Both the position numbers and the translations under genes were made by a program. The notes below the pieces were generated by a model. That model saw nothing but the letters and a program-made list of their open reading frames with translations, had not been told where the DNA came from and did not search any database. DNA of 64,000 nucleotides from Pseudomonas huaxiensis (GTDB taxonomy: Bacteria > Pseudomonadota > Gammaproteobacteria > Pseudomonadales > Pseudomonadaceae): assembly GCF_003231275.1 (NCBI RefSeq), contig NZ_QKVL01000024.1, positions 1-64,000 on the forward strand, written 5' to 3'. Positions 1 through 9,468 of this stretch are shown piece by piece. Within the stretch, counting starts at the first letter, position 1. Each line of letters opens with the position of its first letter.

Positions 1-320
1 GGCCTACGACTTGCAAGCAAGTCTACATCTCGCGTCTTCGGCTGCGCCGAAGGATGCTGCGCATCTGCCCCTTCAGACACCTCCACTCGGCCTCCTGACG
101 TCGCAATTTGTGGCGTCTGGACTTTCGCGTACGAAGATCAAGAGCGCCTTGGGGTACGCCTGTTAGTTAGATTCTGATTTCGAAGATCCGTCAGCCCAGA
201 CGCCGCCCGTAACTTCGCGACTTCAGGAGGCCGAGCGGAGGTGCCTGTAGGGGCAGGTGCGAAGCACCCTTCGGCGTAGCCGAAGACGCGAGATGTAGAC
301 TTGCTTGCAAGTCGTAGGCC
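1..320. repeat. Long imperfect inverted repeat (arms 1-120 and 196-320)
   Basis: The first 43 bases are the exact reverse complement of 278-320. The similarity continues with scattered mismatches and a 5-base indel until both arms reach a shared ggcgtctgg / ccagacgcc end (112-120 and 196-204). The spacer 121-195 shows no gene. The left arm starts at the window edge, so the repeat may be longer. It looks like two oppositely oriented copies of a dispersed intergenic repeat module. Open frames here follow the GC-rich repeat and have arginine-rich, unnatural composition, so I call no gene. Confidence 0.8.
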
Positions 321-498
321 GCGTGGCCCCGAAAGGCGCCGTAGCGAGGGGACCCGAAGCGCAGCGTAGGGCCGGATGCGGGAGCGAGCGGTTTTGCCTA
401 CTTTTTCCAAGAAAAAAGTCGGCCGCCGTAAGGGCGGAAGGGGCCGGCAGCGGCGCCACATCCAACGGATAAGTTCACAGCCCCCAAGCCAAAGCCCA
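321..498. other. Intergenic remainder of the repeat module, no gene seen
   Basis: The stretch after the right arm contains a run of A/T (ttttttcttgg-like, read on the minus strand) flanked by GC-rich sequence. It has no ORF with a ribosome binding site or recognisable product. It lies downstream of the fumarase terminator, so it is probably untranscribed filler belonging to the same dispersed module as 196-320. Confidence 0.5.
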
Positions 499-499
499 T

Positions 500-532
500 A
501 AAAAAGCGGCAGGGAAACCCCCACCGCTTTTG
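500..532 (-). terminator. Rho-independent terminator of the fumarase gene
   Basis: Read on the minus strand, AAGCGG and CCGCTT pair around a G-rich/C-rich inner stem and are followed directly by a run of six T. It lies about 40 bases past the fumarase stop codon. Confidence 0.75.
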
Positions 533-569
533 CCTTTCACTTGAAACTTACCGCTTCAAGCTCGCAGCT

Positions 570-2093
570 TTACTTCACTTCTACCGCCAGGCTTTCGGCA
601 ATCTTGCTCTGCCAGATCGCAGGACCGGTGATGTGCACCGACTCACCTTTGCTGTCGACCGCGACAGTCACTGGCATGTCCTTGACCTCGAACTCGTAGA
701 TCGCTTCCATGCCCAGTTCGGCGAACGCCAGCACCTGGGATTTCTTGATCGCTTGAGCCACGAGGTACGCAGCGCCGCCGACGGCCATCAGGTAAACGGC
801 CTTGTTGTCCTTGATCGCGTCGATCGCGGTCGGACCACGCTCGGACTTGCCGATCATGCCCAGCAGACCGGTCTGCTCGAGGATCTGGCGAGTGAACTTG
901 TCCATGCGGGTTGCGGTGGTCGGACCGGCTGGGCCGACGACTTCTTCACGCACTGGATCGACCGGGCCGACGTAGTAGATGAAGCGACCTTTCAGATCGA
1001 CCGGCAGCTCTTCGCCACGGTTGAGCATCTCGACCATGCGCTTGTGCGCAGCGTCGCGGCCGGTGAGCATCTTGCCGTTGAGCAGGACGGTCTCGCCCGG
1101 CTTCCAGCTCTGCACGTCTTCCGGGGTCAGGGTGTCGAGGTTGACGCGACGGGCCGACGGGCCGGCTTCCCAGACGATTTCCGGGTAGGCGTCCAGCGAT
1201 GGCGCTTCCAGCTCGGCAGGGCCCGAACCGTCGAGGACGAAGTGGGCGTGACGGGTGGCGGCGCAGTTCGGGATCATGCAGACCGGCAGGGACGCTGCGT
1301 GGGTCGGGTAGTCCATGATCTTCACGTCGAGCACGGTGGTCAGGCCGCCGAGGCCCTGGGCACCGATGCCCAGCTGATTGACCTTGTCGAACAGCTCGAG
1401 GCGGATTTCCTCGATGCGGTTCTGCGGGCCACGGGCTTTCAGTTCGTGGATGTCGATGGACTCCATCAACACTTCCTTGGCCATGACCGCGGCTTTCTCG
1501 GCGGTGCCGCCGATGCCGATGCCGAGCATGCCAGGTGGGCACCAGCCGGCGCCCATGGTCGGAACGGTCTTCAGCACCCAGTCGACGATGGAGTCGGACG
1601 GGTTGAGCATGGCCATTTTCGACTTGTTCTCGGAACCGCCGCCTTTGGCCGCCACGTCCACTTCCACGGTGTTACCCGGGACGATGGAGTAGTGGATGAC
1701 TGCCGGGGTGTTGTCCTTGGTGTTCTTGCGGGCACCGGCCGGGTCGGCCAGGATCGAGGCGCGCAGGACGTTTTCCGGCAGGTTGTAGGCGCGGCGCACG
1801 CCTTCGTTGATCATGTCGTCGACGCTCATGGTGGCGCCGTTCCAGCTCACATCCATGCCGACGCGGACGAACACGGTGACGATACCGGTGTCCTGGCAGA
1901 TCGGGCGGTGGCCGGTGGCGCACATGCGCGAGTTGATCAGGATCTGGGCAATGGAATCGCGCGCGGCGGGCGACTCTTCACGCAGATAGGCTTCGTGCAT
2001 CGCCTGGATGAAATCAACGGGGTGGTAGTACGAAATGAATTGCAGGGCATCGGCGACGCTCTGAATCAGGTCGTCTTGCTTGATCACGGTCAT
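570..2093 (-). CDS. fumA: Class I (iron-sulfur) fumarate hydratase
   Basis: This enzyme reversibly hydrates fumarate to L-malate in the citric acid cycle, in the cytoplasm. The 507-residue product has the class I fumarase layout: an N-terminal 4Fe-4S domain with cysteines in CATGHRPICQDTG and CMIPNCAAT, a glycine-rich GIGIGGTAEKA segment, and a C-terminal Fe-S hydro-lyase beta domain. It is unrelated to class II FumC. The ORF is open 10 codons further upstream, but I chose the ATG at 2091-2093 because AGAGGAG lies 8 bases ahead of it. A terminator follows at 500-532, so it is probably monocistronic. The class I enzyme is oxygen sensitive and iron dependent (family knowledge). It could carry the symbol fumB in some annotations. 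Confidence 0.95.
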   Translation of the reverse strand: MTVIKQDDLIQSVADALQFISYYHPVDFIQAMHEAYLREESPAARDSIAQILINSRMCATGHRPICQDTGIVTVFVRVGMDVSWNGATMSVDDMINEGVRRAYNLPENVLRASILADPAGARKNTKDNTPAVIHYSIVPGNTVEVDVAAKGGGSENKSKMAMLNPSDSIVDWVLKTVPTMGAGWCPPGMLGIGIGGTAEKAAVMAKEVLMESIDIHELKARGPQNRIEEIRLELFDKVNQLGIGAQGLGGLTTVLDVKIMDYPTHAASLPVCMIPNCAATRHAHFVLDGSGPAELEAPSLDAYPEIVWEAGPSARRVNLDTLTPEDVQSWKPGETVLLNGKMLTGRDAAHKRMVEMLNRGEELPVDLKGRFIYYVGPVDPVREEVVGPAGPTTATRMDKFTRQILEQTGLLGMIGKSERGPTAIDAIKDNKAVYLMAVGGAAYLVAQAIKKSQVLAFAELGMEAIYEFEVKDMPVTVAVDSKGESVHITGPAIWQSKIAESLAVEVK

Positions 2094-2335
2094 GCAGCGC
2101 GCTCCTCTTAAACACGGGAACATTCAATAAGGTATTCCGACGCGGACAGGCCGAGTTGTCGAAACGACCTTTCAGACGCGCCAGGACGGGGTGTCCGACG
2201 CAAAAAAGGCGCGGCAGTATAGCGCGGCTCGGCTTTTGGTACACGCGCCAGTGGTCCAACCATGGTCGGTTATCGCCCGGCATTGATCTTGCTGGTTTTG
2301 CTGCGAGCGCTGGCCTGTCTTGAGTAACAGGCTTA

Positions 2336-2476
2336 GGCTCTGTACGAAATGTATTCGAGCGAAGGCTAGGCAAGGCGAAAGCAGGCGAGGAAGCGGAGTT
2401 GACTGGTTGTCAATGAGCATTCCGAGCCTGTTTTCAACGCAGCATGGCCGAGTTCGGATGCGTTTCGTACAGAGCC
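2336..2476. mobile_element. MITE-like element, 141 bp, flanked by TA
   Basis: The ends GGCTCTGTACGAAA and its near-exact complement TTTCGTACAGAGCC form terminal inverted repeats of about 23 bp with a few mismatches. Both ends abut a TA dinucleotide (2334-2335 and 2477-2478), which fits a 2-bp target duplication of the IS630/Tc1 kind. There is no ORF inside, so it would need a transposase in trans. From memory, very similar intergenic elements are dispersed in Pseudomonas genomes. It lies just 5' of the ferredoxin-reductase gene, between that gene and the divergent fumarase. Confidence 0.75.
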
Positions 2477-2514
2477 TAGATTGGCCGAAGAATATTCCCA
2501 GGAGAAGAACAGCA

Positions 2515-3453
2515 ATGCCCGAACTGCGTGTAGGCGAGCGCCACTGGTCGGTGGCGGCGGGCAGCAACCTGCTCGACGCCCTCAACGAGGCGGGTTGTGC
2601 CGTGCCTTATAGCTGCCGCGCCGGCAGTTGCCATGCCTGCCTGGTGCGCTGTCTCGACGGTGAACCCGCAGACGCCAGCCCGGAGGCGCTGAGCCTGGCG
2701 CAGCGGGATGCGGGCTGGCGGTTGTCCTGCCAATGCCGGGTCGAGATGGACCTGCGCGTGGCGTTGTTCGATCCGCACCGCGACGGTCAGCCGGCGCGGG
2801 TGCTGGCCGCCGACTGGCTGGGCGGCGAGGTGCTGCGCTTGCGCCTTCAACCGTTGAACGGCCTGCGCTATCAGGCGGGCCAGCACTTGCTGCTGTGGAA
2901 TGCCGAGGGCGTGGCCCGGCCTTATTCGCTGGCCAGCGTGCCGGGCGAGGATCCGTATTTAGAGTTTCATATCGATTGCCGTCATCCCGGAGCGTTCTGT
3001 CGCTCGGCGCGGGCGTTTTCGGTGGGTATGGAACTGCGCCTGGGCGAACTGCGTGCCGGCGCGCTGCATTACGACCCGGACTGGCAGGAACGGCCGCTCT
3101 GGCTGCTGGCGGCGGGCACCGGGCTGGCGCCGTTGTGGGGCATTTTGCGCGAAGCGTTGCGTCAGGAGCACCGTGGGCCAATTCGTCTGTTGCACCTGGC
3201 GCGGGACCGGGACAGCCATTATTTGGCGTCGGCATTGCGGGAGAGGGCGGAGCAGCACCCGCAGGTGCAGGTTGAACTGGTGACGCCGGATGAGCTGCCG
3301 GCGGCCCTGGCCTCATTGAAGGTGCAGTCGCGGCAGACGGTGGCGCTGGTCTGCGGATCGCCGGGGAGTGTGGAGCAGTTTTCGCGGCGGTTGTTTCTGG
3401 CGGGTGTGCCGAGGAATCAGGTGTATTCGGATCTGTTTGTCGGGCATGCGTGA
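2515..3453 (+). CDS. Ferredoxin-domain FAD/NAD(P)H oxidoreductase
   Basis: A 312-residue electron-transfer flavoprotein. The N-terminal ~85 residues are a plant-type 2Fe-2S ferredoxin domain (YSCRAGSCHAC, a C-x4-C-x2-C pattern, with the fourth cysteine in LSCQC). It is followed by an FAD-binding domain with RPYSLAS and an NAD(P) domain with LLAAGTGLAPLWG and the C-terminal VALVCGSPGSVEQF. This is the architecture of the reductase components of ring-hydroxylating oxygenases and of CDP-6-deoxyglucoseen reductase relatives. No partner oxygenase is nearby, so the acceptor is unknown. The ATG at 2515 follows AGGAGA at a good distance. The longer upstream frame runs through the MITE-like element and is not used. 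A P. aeruginosa homologue near fumarase and pykA is remembered. Confidence 0.85.
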   Translation: MPELRVGERHWSVAAGSNLLDALNEAGCAVPYSCRAGSCHACLVRCLDGEPADASPEALSLAQRDAGWRLSCQCRVEMDLRVALFDPHRDGQPARVLAADWLGGEVLRLRLQPLNGLRYQAGQHLLLWNAEGVARPYSLASVPGEDPYLEFHIDCRHPGAFCRSARAFSVGMELRLGELRAGALHYDPDWQERPLWLLAAGTGLAPLWGILREALRQEHRGPIRLLHLARDRDSHYLASALRERAEQHPQVQVELVTPDELPAALASLKVQSRQTVALVCGSPGSVEQFSRRLFLAGVPRNQVYSDLFVGHA

Positions 3454-3458
3454 TTTTC

Positions 3459-3533
3459 GGGGCCGCAAAGCGGCCCCAATACAGCCCCACTGGCCATAAA
3501 CAAAAACGCCCGGCTCTAAGGCCGGGCGTTTTC
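3459..3533. terminator. Bidirectional terminator between the reductase gene and pykA
   Basis: The main hairpin at 3503-3533 has a stem AAACGCCCGGC / GCCGGGCGTTT with T runs on both strands, so it can stop transcription from both convergent genes. A second GC-rich hairpin (ggggccgc / gcggcccc) lies just before it at 3459-3477, directly after the reductase stop codon. Confidence 0.85.
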
Positions 3534-3549
3534 ATTTACAGCAGCCGGA

Positions 3550-5001
<1,452 letters not shown>

Positions 5002-5204
5002 GCACAGACTCCTGTAGTGAAGCGCAGCGAAAGGCTACTCCTGAAAAACGCTGTAGTCATTGTTCCTTTGCACTACCTTGGGAGGGGTGTGGGTGGCGTT
5101 TGAACGGCCATCACGGGCGTTGTCGGGCCACTGCAGTCAAACCTGACAGCGGCTATAGATTTGTAGGAAAACGCCGATATAGTGCTCAGCAAAGGAGAAC
5201 CCCC

Positions 5205-5591
5205 ATGCGAGCCCTGATCATCCTGGCGCTGGCGACCAGCGTCGTCGGTTGCACCCGCTGGTCCATGGACCATCATCTGAACAACGCCTACCGGGCTTAC
5301 GACCGGGGCGATTGCGAGCGCGTCATGCTGGAGCTGTCGCAGGTCGACCGTACCAGCCGCGCGCGTCCGTTCATTCACCCGGAAGCCTCGATGCTGCGCG
5401 GCCAGTGCCTGGAGCGACAAAAGCTGTTCGTCGACGCGGCGCAGACCTACCAGTTCATCATTCAGCAGTACCCGCAGAACGAATACGCCTACCGCGCCCG
5501 CGCGCGTCTGGAGACCCTGGAGCAGTTGGGGCATTACCGCGCCGGTGAAGCAGCGGTGACCCATCCGGTGGGCGTGACGCCTCTTCGCTGA
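5205..5591 (+). CDS. Small TPR-like outer-membrane lipoprotein
   Basis: A 128-residue protein with a lipoprotein signal peptide (hydrophobic residues 3-14, lipobox VVGC with Cys16). The rest is helical and looks like one to two TPR-type units (YRAYDRGDCERVMLELSQV and FVDAAQTYQFIIQQYPQNEYAYRARARL), as in YfiO/YbgF-like scaffolds. The ATG at 5205 is preceded by AAAGGAG. It stands divergent from pykA with about 200 bases between them. The function is not known; a role as an envelope scaffold is inference from the lipobox and TPR-like repeats. Confidence 0.8.
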   Translation: MRALIILALATSVVGCTRWSMDHHLNNAYRAYDRGDCERVMLELSQVDRTSRARPFIHPEASMLRGQCLERQKLFVDAAQTYQFIIQQYPQNEYAYRARARLETLEQLGHYRAGEAAVTHPVGVTPLR

Positions 5592-5737
5592 TAAGCGCCG
5601 GGGCATTTTTGCGGTGGAACCTTTGTACCAGTCTGCGCTACTCTGATTGAAACAGACTGTGTACAAAGAGTTCACATCTGTACAAGAGCGGCACTAGCGC
5701 GACCCTGCTCAAAGGGTCATCCATTGCGATCCTCGCC

Positions 5738-6097
5738 ATGCATACAGAGCGCCGAATAGAGCGTCACCTGCTCCCCTGTTTCCTCAAGGTATTCAACCGC
5801 TTCACGGATCAGCCCATTGGTTACCTGGGCAATGCTTCGGAAGACGGCCTGATGCTGATCAGCAACCTGCCACTGCTGGTCGGCCCTGACTTCGAACTTC
5901 AACTCAGGATCCCGAGCCGCACCGACGGGGTCCAGCGGGTCAACCTCACTGCCAGTTGTCTGTGGTGCCACGAGGACGAAAGTCCAGGCTTCTACGATTC
6001 CGGTTTCATGTTGTTGCAGGCGCCGCGGGAGTACGAACAGTTGGTGGAAGCCCTGCGCGGCTACTTCAGTTTCCGCCCGTTGAGCGCGTCGGCTTGA
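5738..6097 (+). CDS. PilZ-domain protein (putative c-di-GMP effector)
   Basis: A 119-residue single-domain protein. The N-terminus carries ERRIERH, resembling the RxxxR arm of PilZ domains, and NASEDGLML at about residue 31 matches the D/NxSxxG motif; together these bind cyclic di-GMP. The remainder is beta-rich and fits the PilZ barrel. There is no output domain, so it would act by protein contact. It lies 41 bases before sbcB on the same strand and may be cotranscribed with it, but no functional link is evident. Confidence 0.8.
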   Translation: MHTERRIERHLLPCFLKVFNRFTDQPIGYLGNASEDGLMLISNLPLLVGPDFELQLRIPSRTDGVQRVNLTASCLWCHEDESPGFYDSGFMLLQAPREYEQLVEALRGYFSFRPLSASA

Positions 6098-6138
6098 GTT
6101 AGACTTCGGCGATTTCCCCGTTCAGGACGAGGCCCGCC

Positions 6139-7566
6139 GTGAGCTCCATTTTCTGGCACGACTACGAAACCACCGGCATCAACCCACGCTGCGACCGGCC
6201 CTTGCAGGTCGCAGGCGTGCGTACCGATCTGGACCTCAACGAGATCGAGGCTCCGGTCAATCTCTTCTGCCAGCCCAGCGACGATATTCTGCCGCACCCG
6301 GCTGCGTGTCTGATCACCGGTATCAGTCCGGCGCAACTGGCCAGGGACGGCTTGGCCGAAGCCGATTTCATGACCCGGGTGCATGCCGAGCTGTCCCGGC
6401 CTGGTACCTGTGGCGCGGGCTACAACACGCTGCGCTTTGACGATGAAGTGACGCGCTACAGCCTTTATCGCAACTTCTTCGACCCGTACGCCCGTGAGTG
6501 GCAGGGCGGCAATACCCGCTGGGACCTCATCGACACGGTGCGCACTGCCTATGCCCTGCGCCCGGAAGGTTTTCAATGGCCGGAGGTGGACGGCAAGGTC
6601 AGCCTGCGTCTGGAACTGCTCAGCGCGGCCAACGGCATCGAGCATGGCCAGGCGCACGAAGCGCTCTCGGATGTGCGAGCCACCATCGCCCTGGCCCGTT
6701 TGATCCGGGAGAAACAACCGCGTCTCTACGACTGGTTGTTTGCCCTGCGCAGTAAACAGAAAGTCCTCGACCAGATTCGCCTGTTGCAGCCCCTGGTACA
6801 TATTTCCGGACGCTTCTCGGCCGCGCGTAATTATCTGGGGGTGGTGCTACCGCTGGGCTGGCACCCGGCTAATCGCAACGCACTGATTGTTTGTGATCTT
6901 CATCAGAGCATTGAGCCGCTGTTGACAGAGGATTCCGAAGTATTGCGTCAGCGTTTATACACGCGACGTGAGGAAATGCCTGACGGACAACTGTCGGTTC
7001 CCCTCAAGTTGGTACACGTCAACCGTTGCCCGGTGCTGGCACCATTGGCGGTATTGCGCGCTGAAGATCAGCAGCGTTTAGGGCTGGATATGTCTGACTT
7101 GCTACGGCGCAGTGAACAGCTGATTGCCGCGAAAGCGCAGTGGGAGAATAAATTGGCGTCAATTTATTCTGCTGGTGAGTTCGCTGCGAGCGAAGACCCG
7201 GAACAACAGCTATATGACGGATTCTTTGGCGATCGTGATCGACGTTTGTGCGAGCAGGTGCGCAGTGTCGACCCACAACAATTGGCCGGTGAGCGCTGGA
7301 TGTTCGATGACTCGCGGTTGTCCGAGTTGTTGTTCCGATATAGGGCCAGGAACTTTCCGGCGACCCTTAGTGAACAAGAGCAGTTGCAATGGCGTGAATT
7401 CTGCCGGCAGCGCCTGACCAATGAAGCGATGGGCGCACCGCATACGCTGGCGGCGTTCGAAACCGCTTTGGCGCAGGCGCTAGGGGATGTTGACGGCGCG
7501 AAACGAGTGTTGCTGGAGGAGTGGCGCAGCCACGCGCAAGCGTTGAAACAACGATTGGCGCTATAA
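6139..7566 (+). CDS. sbcB: Exodeoxyribonuclease I
   Basis: Degrades single-stranded DNA 3' to 5', acting in recombination and mismatch repair. The 475-residue length matches the family. The DEDDh exonuclease signature is visible: D and E in FWHDYETTG, FDDEVTRYSLYRNFFDPY, and H...D in HEALSDVRATIALA. SH3-like and helical C-terminal regions typical of ExoI follow. Translation starts at a GTG (6139), preceded by AGGACGAGG; no in-frame ATG precedes the conserved SSIFWHDYETTG. The bidirectional terminator at 7591-7617 ends the transcript. Confidence 0.95.
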   Translation: MSSIFWHDYETTGINPRCDRPLQVAGVRTDLDLNEIEAPVNLFCQPSDDILPHPAACLITGISPAQLARDGLAEADFMTRVHAELSRPGTCGAGYNTLRFDDEVTRYSLYRNFFDPYAREWQGGNTRWDLIDTVRTAYALRPEGFQWPEVDGKVSLRLELLSAANGIEHGQAHEALSDVRATIALARLIREKQPRLYDWLFALRSKQKVLDQIRLLQPLVHISGRFSAARNYLGVVLPLGWHPANRNALIVCDLHQSIEPLLTEDSEVLRQRLYTRREEMPDGQLSVPLKLVHVNRCPVLAPLAVLRAEDQQRLGLDMSDLLRRSEQLIAAKAQWENKLASIYSAGEFAASEDPEQQLYDGFFGDRDRRLCEQVRSVDPQQLAGERWMFDDSRLSELLFRYRARNFPATLSEQEQLQWREFCRQRLTNEAMGAPHTLAAFETALAQALGDVDGAKRVLLEEWRSHAQALKQRLAL

Positions 7567-7590
7567 GATGTGTAAAGGATAGGTAAATAA

Positions 7591-7617
7591 AAAAACGCCA
7601 GCGATGCTGGCGTTTTT
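7591..7617. terminator. Bidirectional terminator between sbcB and mvaT
   Basis: Perfect hairpin AACGCCAGC-gat-GCTGGCGTT with A and T runs on the two sides, lying between the convergent 3' ends of sbcB and mvaT. Confidence 0.9.
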
Positions 7618-7645
7618 CATGAATCCGCAAGGCAGGAAGCGGGAA

Positions 7646-8026
7646 TTAACCCAGCAGGGTTGCCCAGCCTTCAACAACATCACCGCCCCACTTGGCTTTC
7701 CACTCTTTCAAGGTTTTGTGGTTGCCGCCTTTGGTTTCGATGACTTCGCCGTTGTGCGGGTTCTTGTATTGCTTGACCTTGCGCGCGCGCTTGGTGCCGG
7801 CTGGTTTAGCTGCGGTGCTACGAGGTGCCTTGTTCAGTTTGGCTTCCGGATCCAGCAGGGCAATGACGTCACGCAGGGATTTGCCGTAGGCCCCCATCAG
7901 CTCACGCAGCTTCTTTTCGAATTCCAGTTCGGTCTGCAGCTTGCCGTCTTCAGACAGATTCTTCAGGCGGGTTTGCAGTTCTTTGATGGCTTCTTCGGTC
8001 GCGCGATACTCGTTGATCAGGGACAT
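7646..8026 (-). CDS. mvaT: H-NS family nucleoid protein MvaT
   Basis: A 126-residue xenogeneic silencer that coats AT-rich DNA. The N-terminal half (to about residue 60) is the coiled-coil oligomerisation domain (EYRATEEAIKELQTRLKNL). A basic linker (KPAGTKRARKVKQYKNP) leads to the C-terminal DNA-binding domain with the characteristic GEVIETKGGNHKTLKEWKAKWG. AAGGAA precedes the ATG. It is the MvaT rather than the MvaU/MvaV type by general similarity, but paralogues are close and the P. putida TurA name would also fit. Its upstream region is AT-rich (see 8027-8334), compatible with autoregulation (inference). Confidence 0.95.
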   Translation of the reverse strand: MSLINEYRATEEAIKELQTRLKNLSEDGKLQTELEFEKKLRELMGAYGKSLRDVIALLDPEAKLNKAPRSTAAKPAGTKRARKVKQYKNPHNGEVIETKGGNHKTLKEWKAKWGGDVVEGWATLLG

Positions 8027-8334
8027 GCGGCATTCCTTGGATTAGGTAGTTCGGGATAAACAGTGGGGCAATAATAGTCAGACAATGTGACCAAGTAAAC
8101 ATACAAGTGCGAGGGGATTTCAATGTTTGTTTGCTACGGCAGATTGTAGAGATAGAAATTTACAAATGTGTGCGGCGGAAAATACCCAACTTTTTAATCC
8201 ATCGGTCGTTTCCGGGCGATGTTGTGCCCCGTCTTCGGGCATGCCGCGGATGAGGCCGGACGTCACATCAATACTGTTGTTTTGCCGGGCAATCGTTAGA
8301 ATGTGCGCCTTTGCGAGTTTCTGGAGCCCCCTGC
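8027..8334. other. AT-rich intergenic region, divergent promoters of mvaT and purU
   Basis: About 300 bases with no gene. It is clearly richer in A/T than the neighbours (for example around 8065-8200), as expected for promoters and for MvaT binding. It also holds a small GC hairpin near 8226-8240 (gccccgtcttcgggc). I see no RNA gene. Confidence 0.5.
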
Positions 8335-9186
8335 ATGCGTACCTATCGGCTGGTGATCGCTTGTCCTGACCGTGTCGGCATTGTCGCCAAAGTCAGTAAT
8401 TTCCTGGCGTCCCACAATGGCTGGATCAACGAAGCGAACCATCACTCCGATGACCAGAGCGGCTGGTTCTTCATGCGTCACGAAATCCGTGCCGATACCC
8501 TGCCATTCGATATCGAAGGCTTCCGCGAGGCGTTCGCGCCAATCGCCGAAGAATTCTCGATGACCTGGCGGATTACCGACACCGACCAGAAGAAACGTGT
8601 CGTGCTGATGGCCAGCCGCGAGTCCCACTGCCTGGCCGACCTGCTGCACCGCTGGCACAGCAATGAGCTGGATTACGATATTCCCTGCGTGATTTCCAAC
8701 CACAACGACCTGCGCAGCATGGTCGAGTGGCACGGCATTCCGTTCTTCCACGTACCGGTCGATCCGAAAGACAAACAACCGGCTTTCGCCGAAGTGTCGC
8801 GCCTGGTCAAGGAACACCGTGCCGATGTCGTGGTGCTGGCGCGCTACATGCAGATCCTGCCGCCGCAGTTGTGCCAGGAATATGCCCAGCAGGTCATCAA
8901 CATCCACCACAGCTTCCTGCCGTCCTTCGTTGGCGCCAAACCGTATCACCAGGCGTCCTTGCGCGGTGTGAAGCTGATCGGCGCGACGTGCCACTATGTC
9001 ACCGAAGAGCTGGACGCCGGTCCGATCATCGAGCAGGACGTAGTGCGTGTCAGCCACAGCGACAGTATCGAAGACATGGTGCGTTTCGGCCGTGACGTCG
9101 AGAAGATGGTGCTGGCCCGCGGCCTGCGTTATCACCTGGAAGACCGCGTGCTGGTGCACGGCAACAAGACTGTGGTCTTCAACTGA
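8335..9186 (+). CDS. purU: Formyltetrahydrofolate deformylase
   Basis: Hydrolyses 10-formyl-tetrahydrofolate to formate and tetrahydrofolate, balancing one-carbon pools and supplying formate for purine synthesis by PurT. The 283-residue product has an N-terminal ACT domain (residues ~3-80, beginning YRLVIACPDRVGIVAKV) and a C-terminal formyltransferase-fold domain with SNHNDLRSMVEWHGIPF, HHSFLPSFVGAKPYHQA and ATCHYVTEELDAGPII, which carry the catalytic Asn, His and Asp. The ATG at 8335 follows CTGGAG; a TTG eight codons upstream is less likely. It is divergent from mvaT. Confidence 0.95.
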   Translation: MRTYRLVIACPDRVGIVAKVSNFLASHNGWINEANHHSDDQSGWFFMRHEIRADTLPFDIEGFREAFAPIAEEFSMTWRITDTDQKKRVVLMASRESHCLADLLHRWHSNELDYDIPCVISNHNDLRSMVEWHGIPFFHVPVDPKDKQPAFAEVSRLVKEHRADVVVLARYMQILPPQLCQEYAQQVINIHHSFLPSFVGAKPYHQASLRGVKLIGATCHYVTEELDAGPIIEQDVVRVSHSDSIEDMVRFGRDVEKMVLARGLRYHLEDRVLVHGNKTVVFN

Positions 9187-9204
9187 CAGCACGAGGGCGG
9201 TGCG

Positions 9205-9468
9205 ATGCGTGATCCTCTGGATAAAGCCGCCGCCCATGCCCCGCCTACCCTGGGCGAGGGCTGCCTGAGTCGTTACGACCCTGACGCGCTGAGCAGCGAG
9301 GATGGCACCGAGTTTCCCGGTGCCGCCGAGCTGTGGCAGGCGCAGTTAGCGGGTGATGCGCTCGAGCAGCGGTCGACCGAGCAGCCAGAGGAACACTGGC
9401 CCGCCGGCGACCAGGTAGAAGTAGTAGGTCACCACCCGCCAGACCAGCACCGCCGCCGCCGCCGTTGA
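9205..9468 (+). CDS. Possible small hypothetical protein, tail antisense to next gene
   Basis: An 87-codon ORF starting 18 bases after purU with a plausible GAGGG ribosome site. The first ~45 residues (beginning MRDPLDKAAAHAPPTLGEGC and reaching FPGAAELWQAQ) have natural protein composition and no overlap with another gene. The last ~40 residues lie antisense to the 3' end of the membrane-protein gene and have shadow-like composition ending in poly-arginine. The gene may be real and extended by loss of its own stop, or a remnant. No function can be assigned. Confidence 0.35.
   Translation: MRDPLDKAAAHAPPTLGEGCLSRYDPDALSSEDGTEFPGAAELWQAQLAGDALEQRSTEQPEEHWPAGDQVEVVGHHPPDQHRRRRR

Noticed and set aside
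138..524. 128-codon ORF on the minus strand across the inverted repeat
   Set aside because: Arginine-rich, low-complexity translation inside a repeat module, no ribosome site, second frame equally open; not a gene.
633..2111. 492-codon ORF antisense to the fumarase gene
   Set aside because: Shadow of a high-GC gene: the fumarase on the other strand has full family motifs; the antisense product is His/Val/Asp/Gly-rich with no motif.
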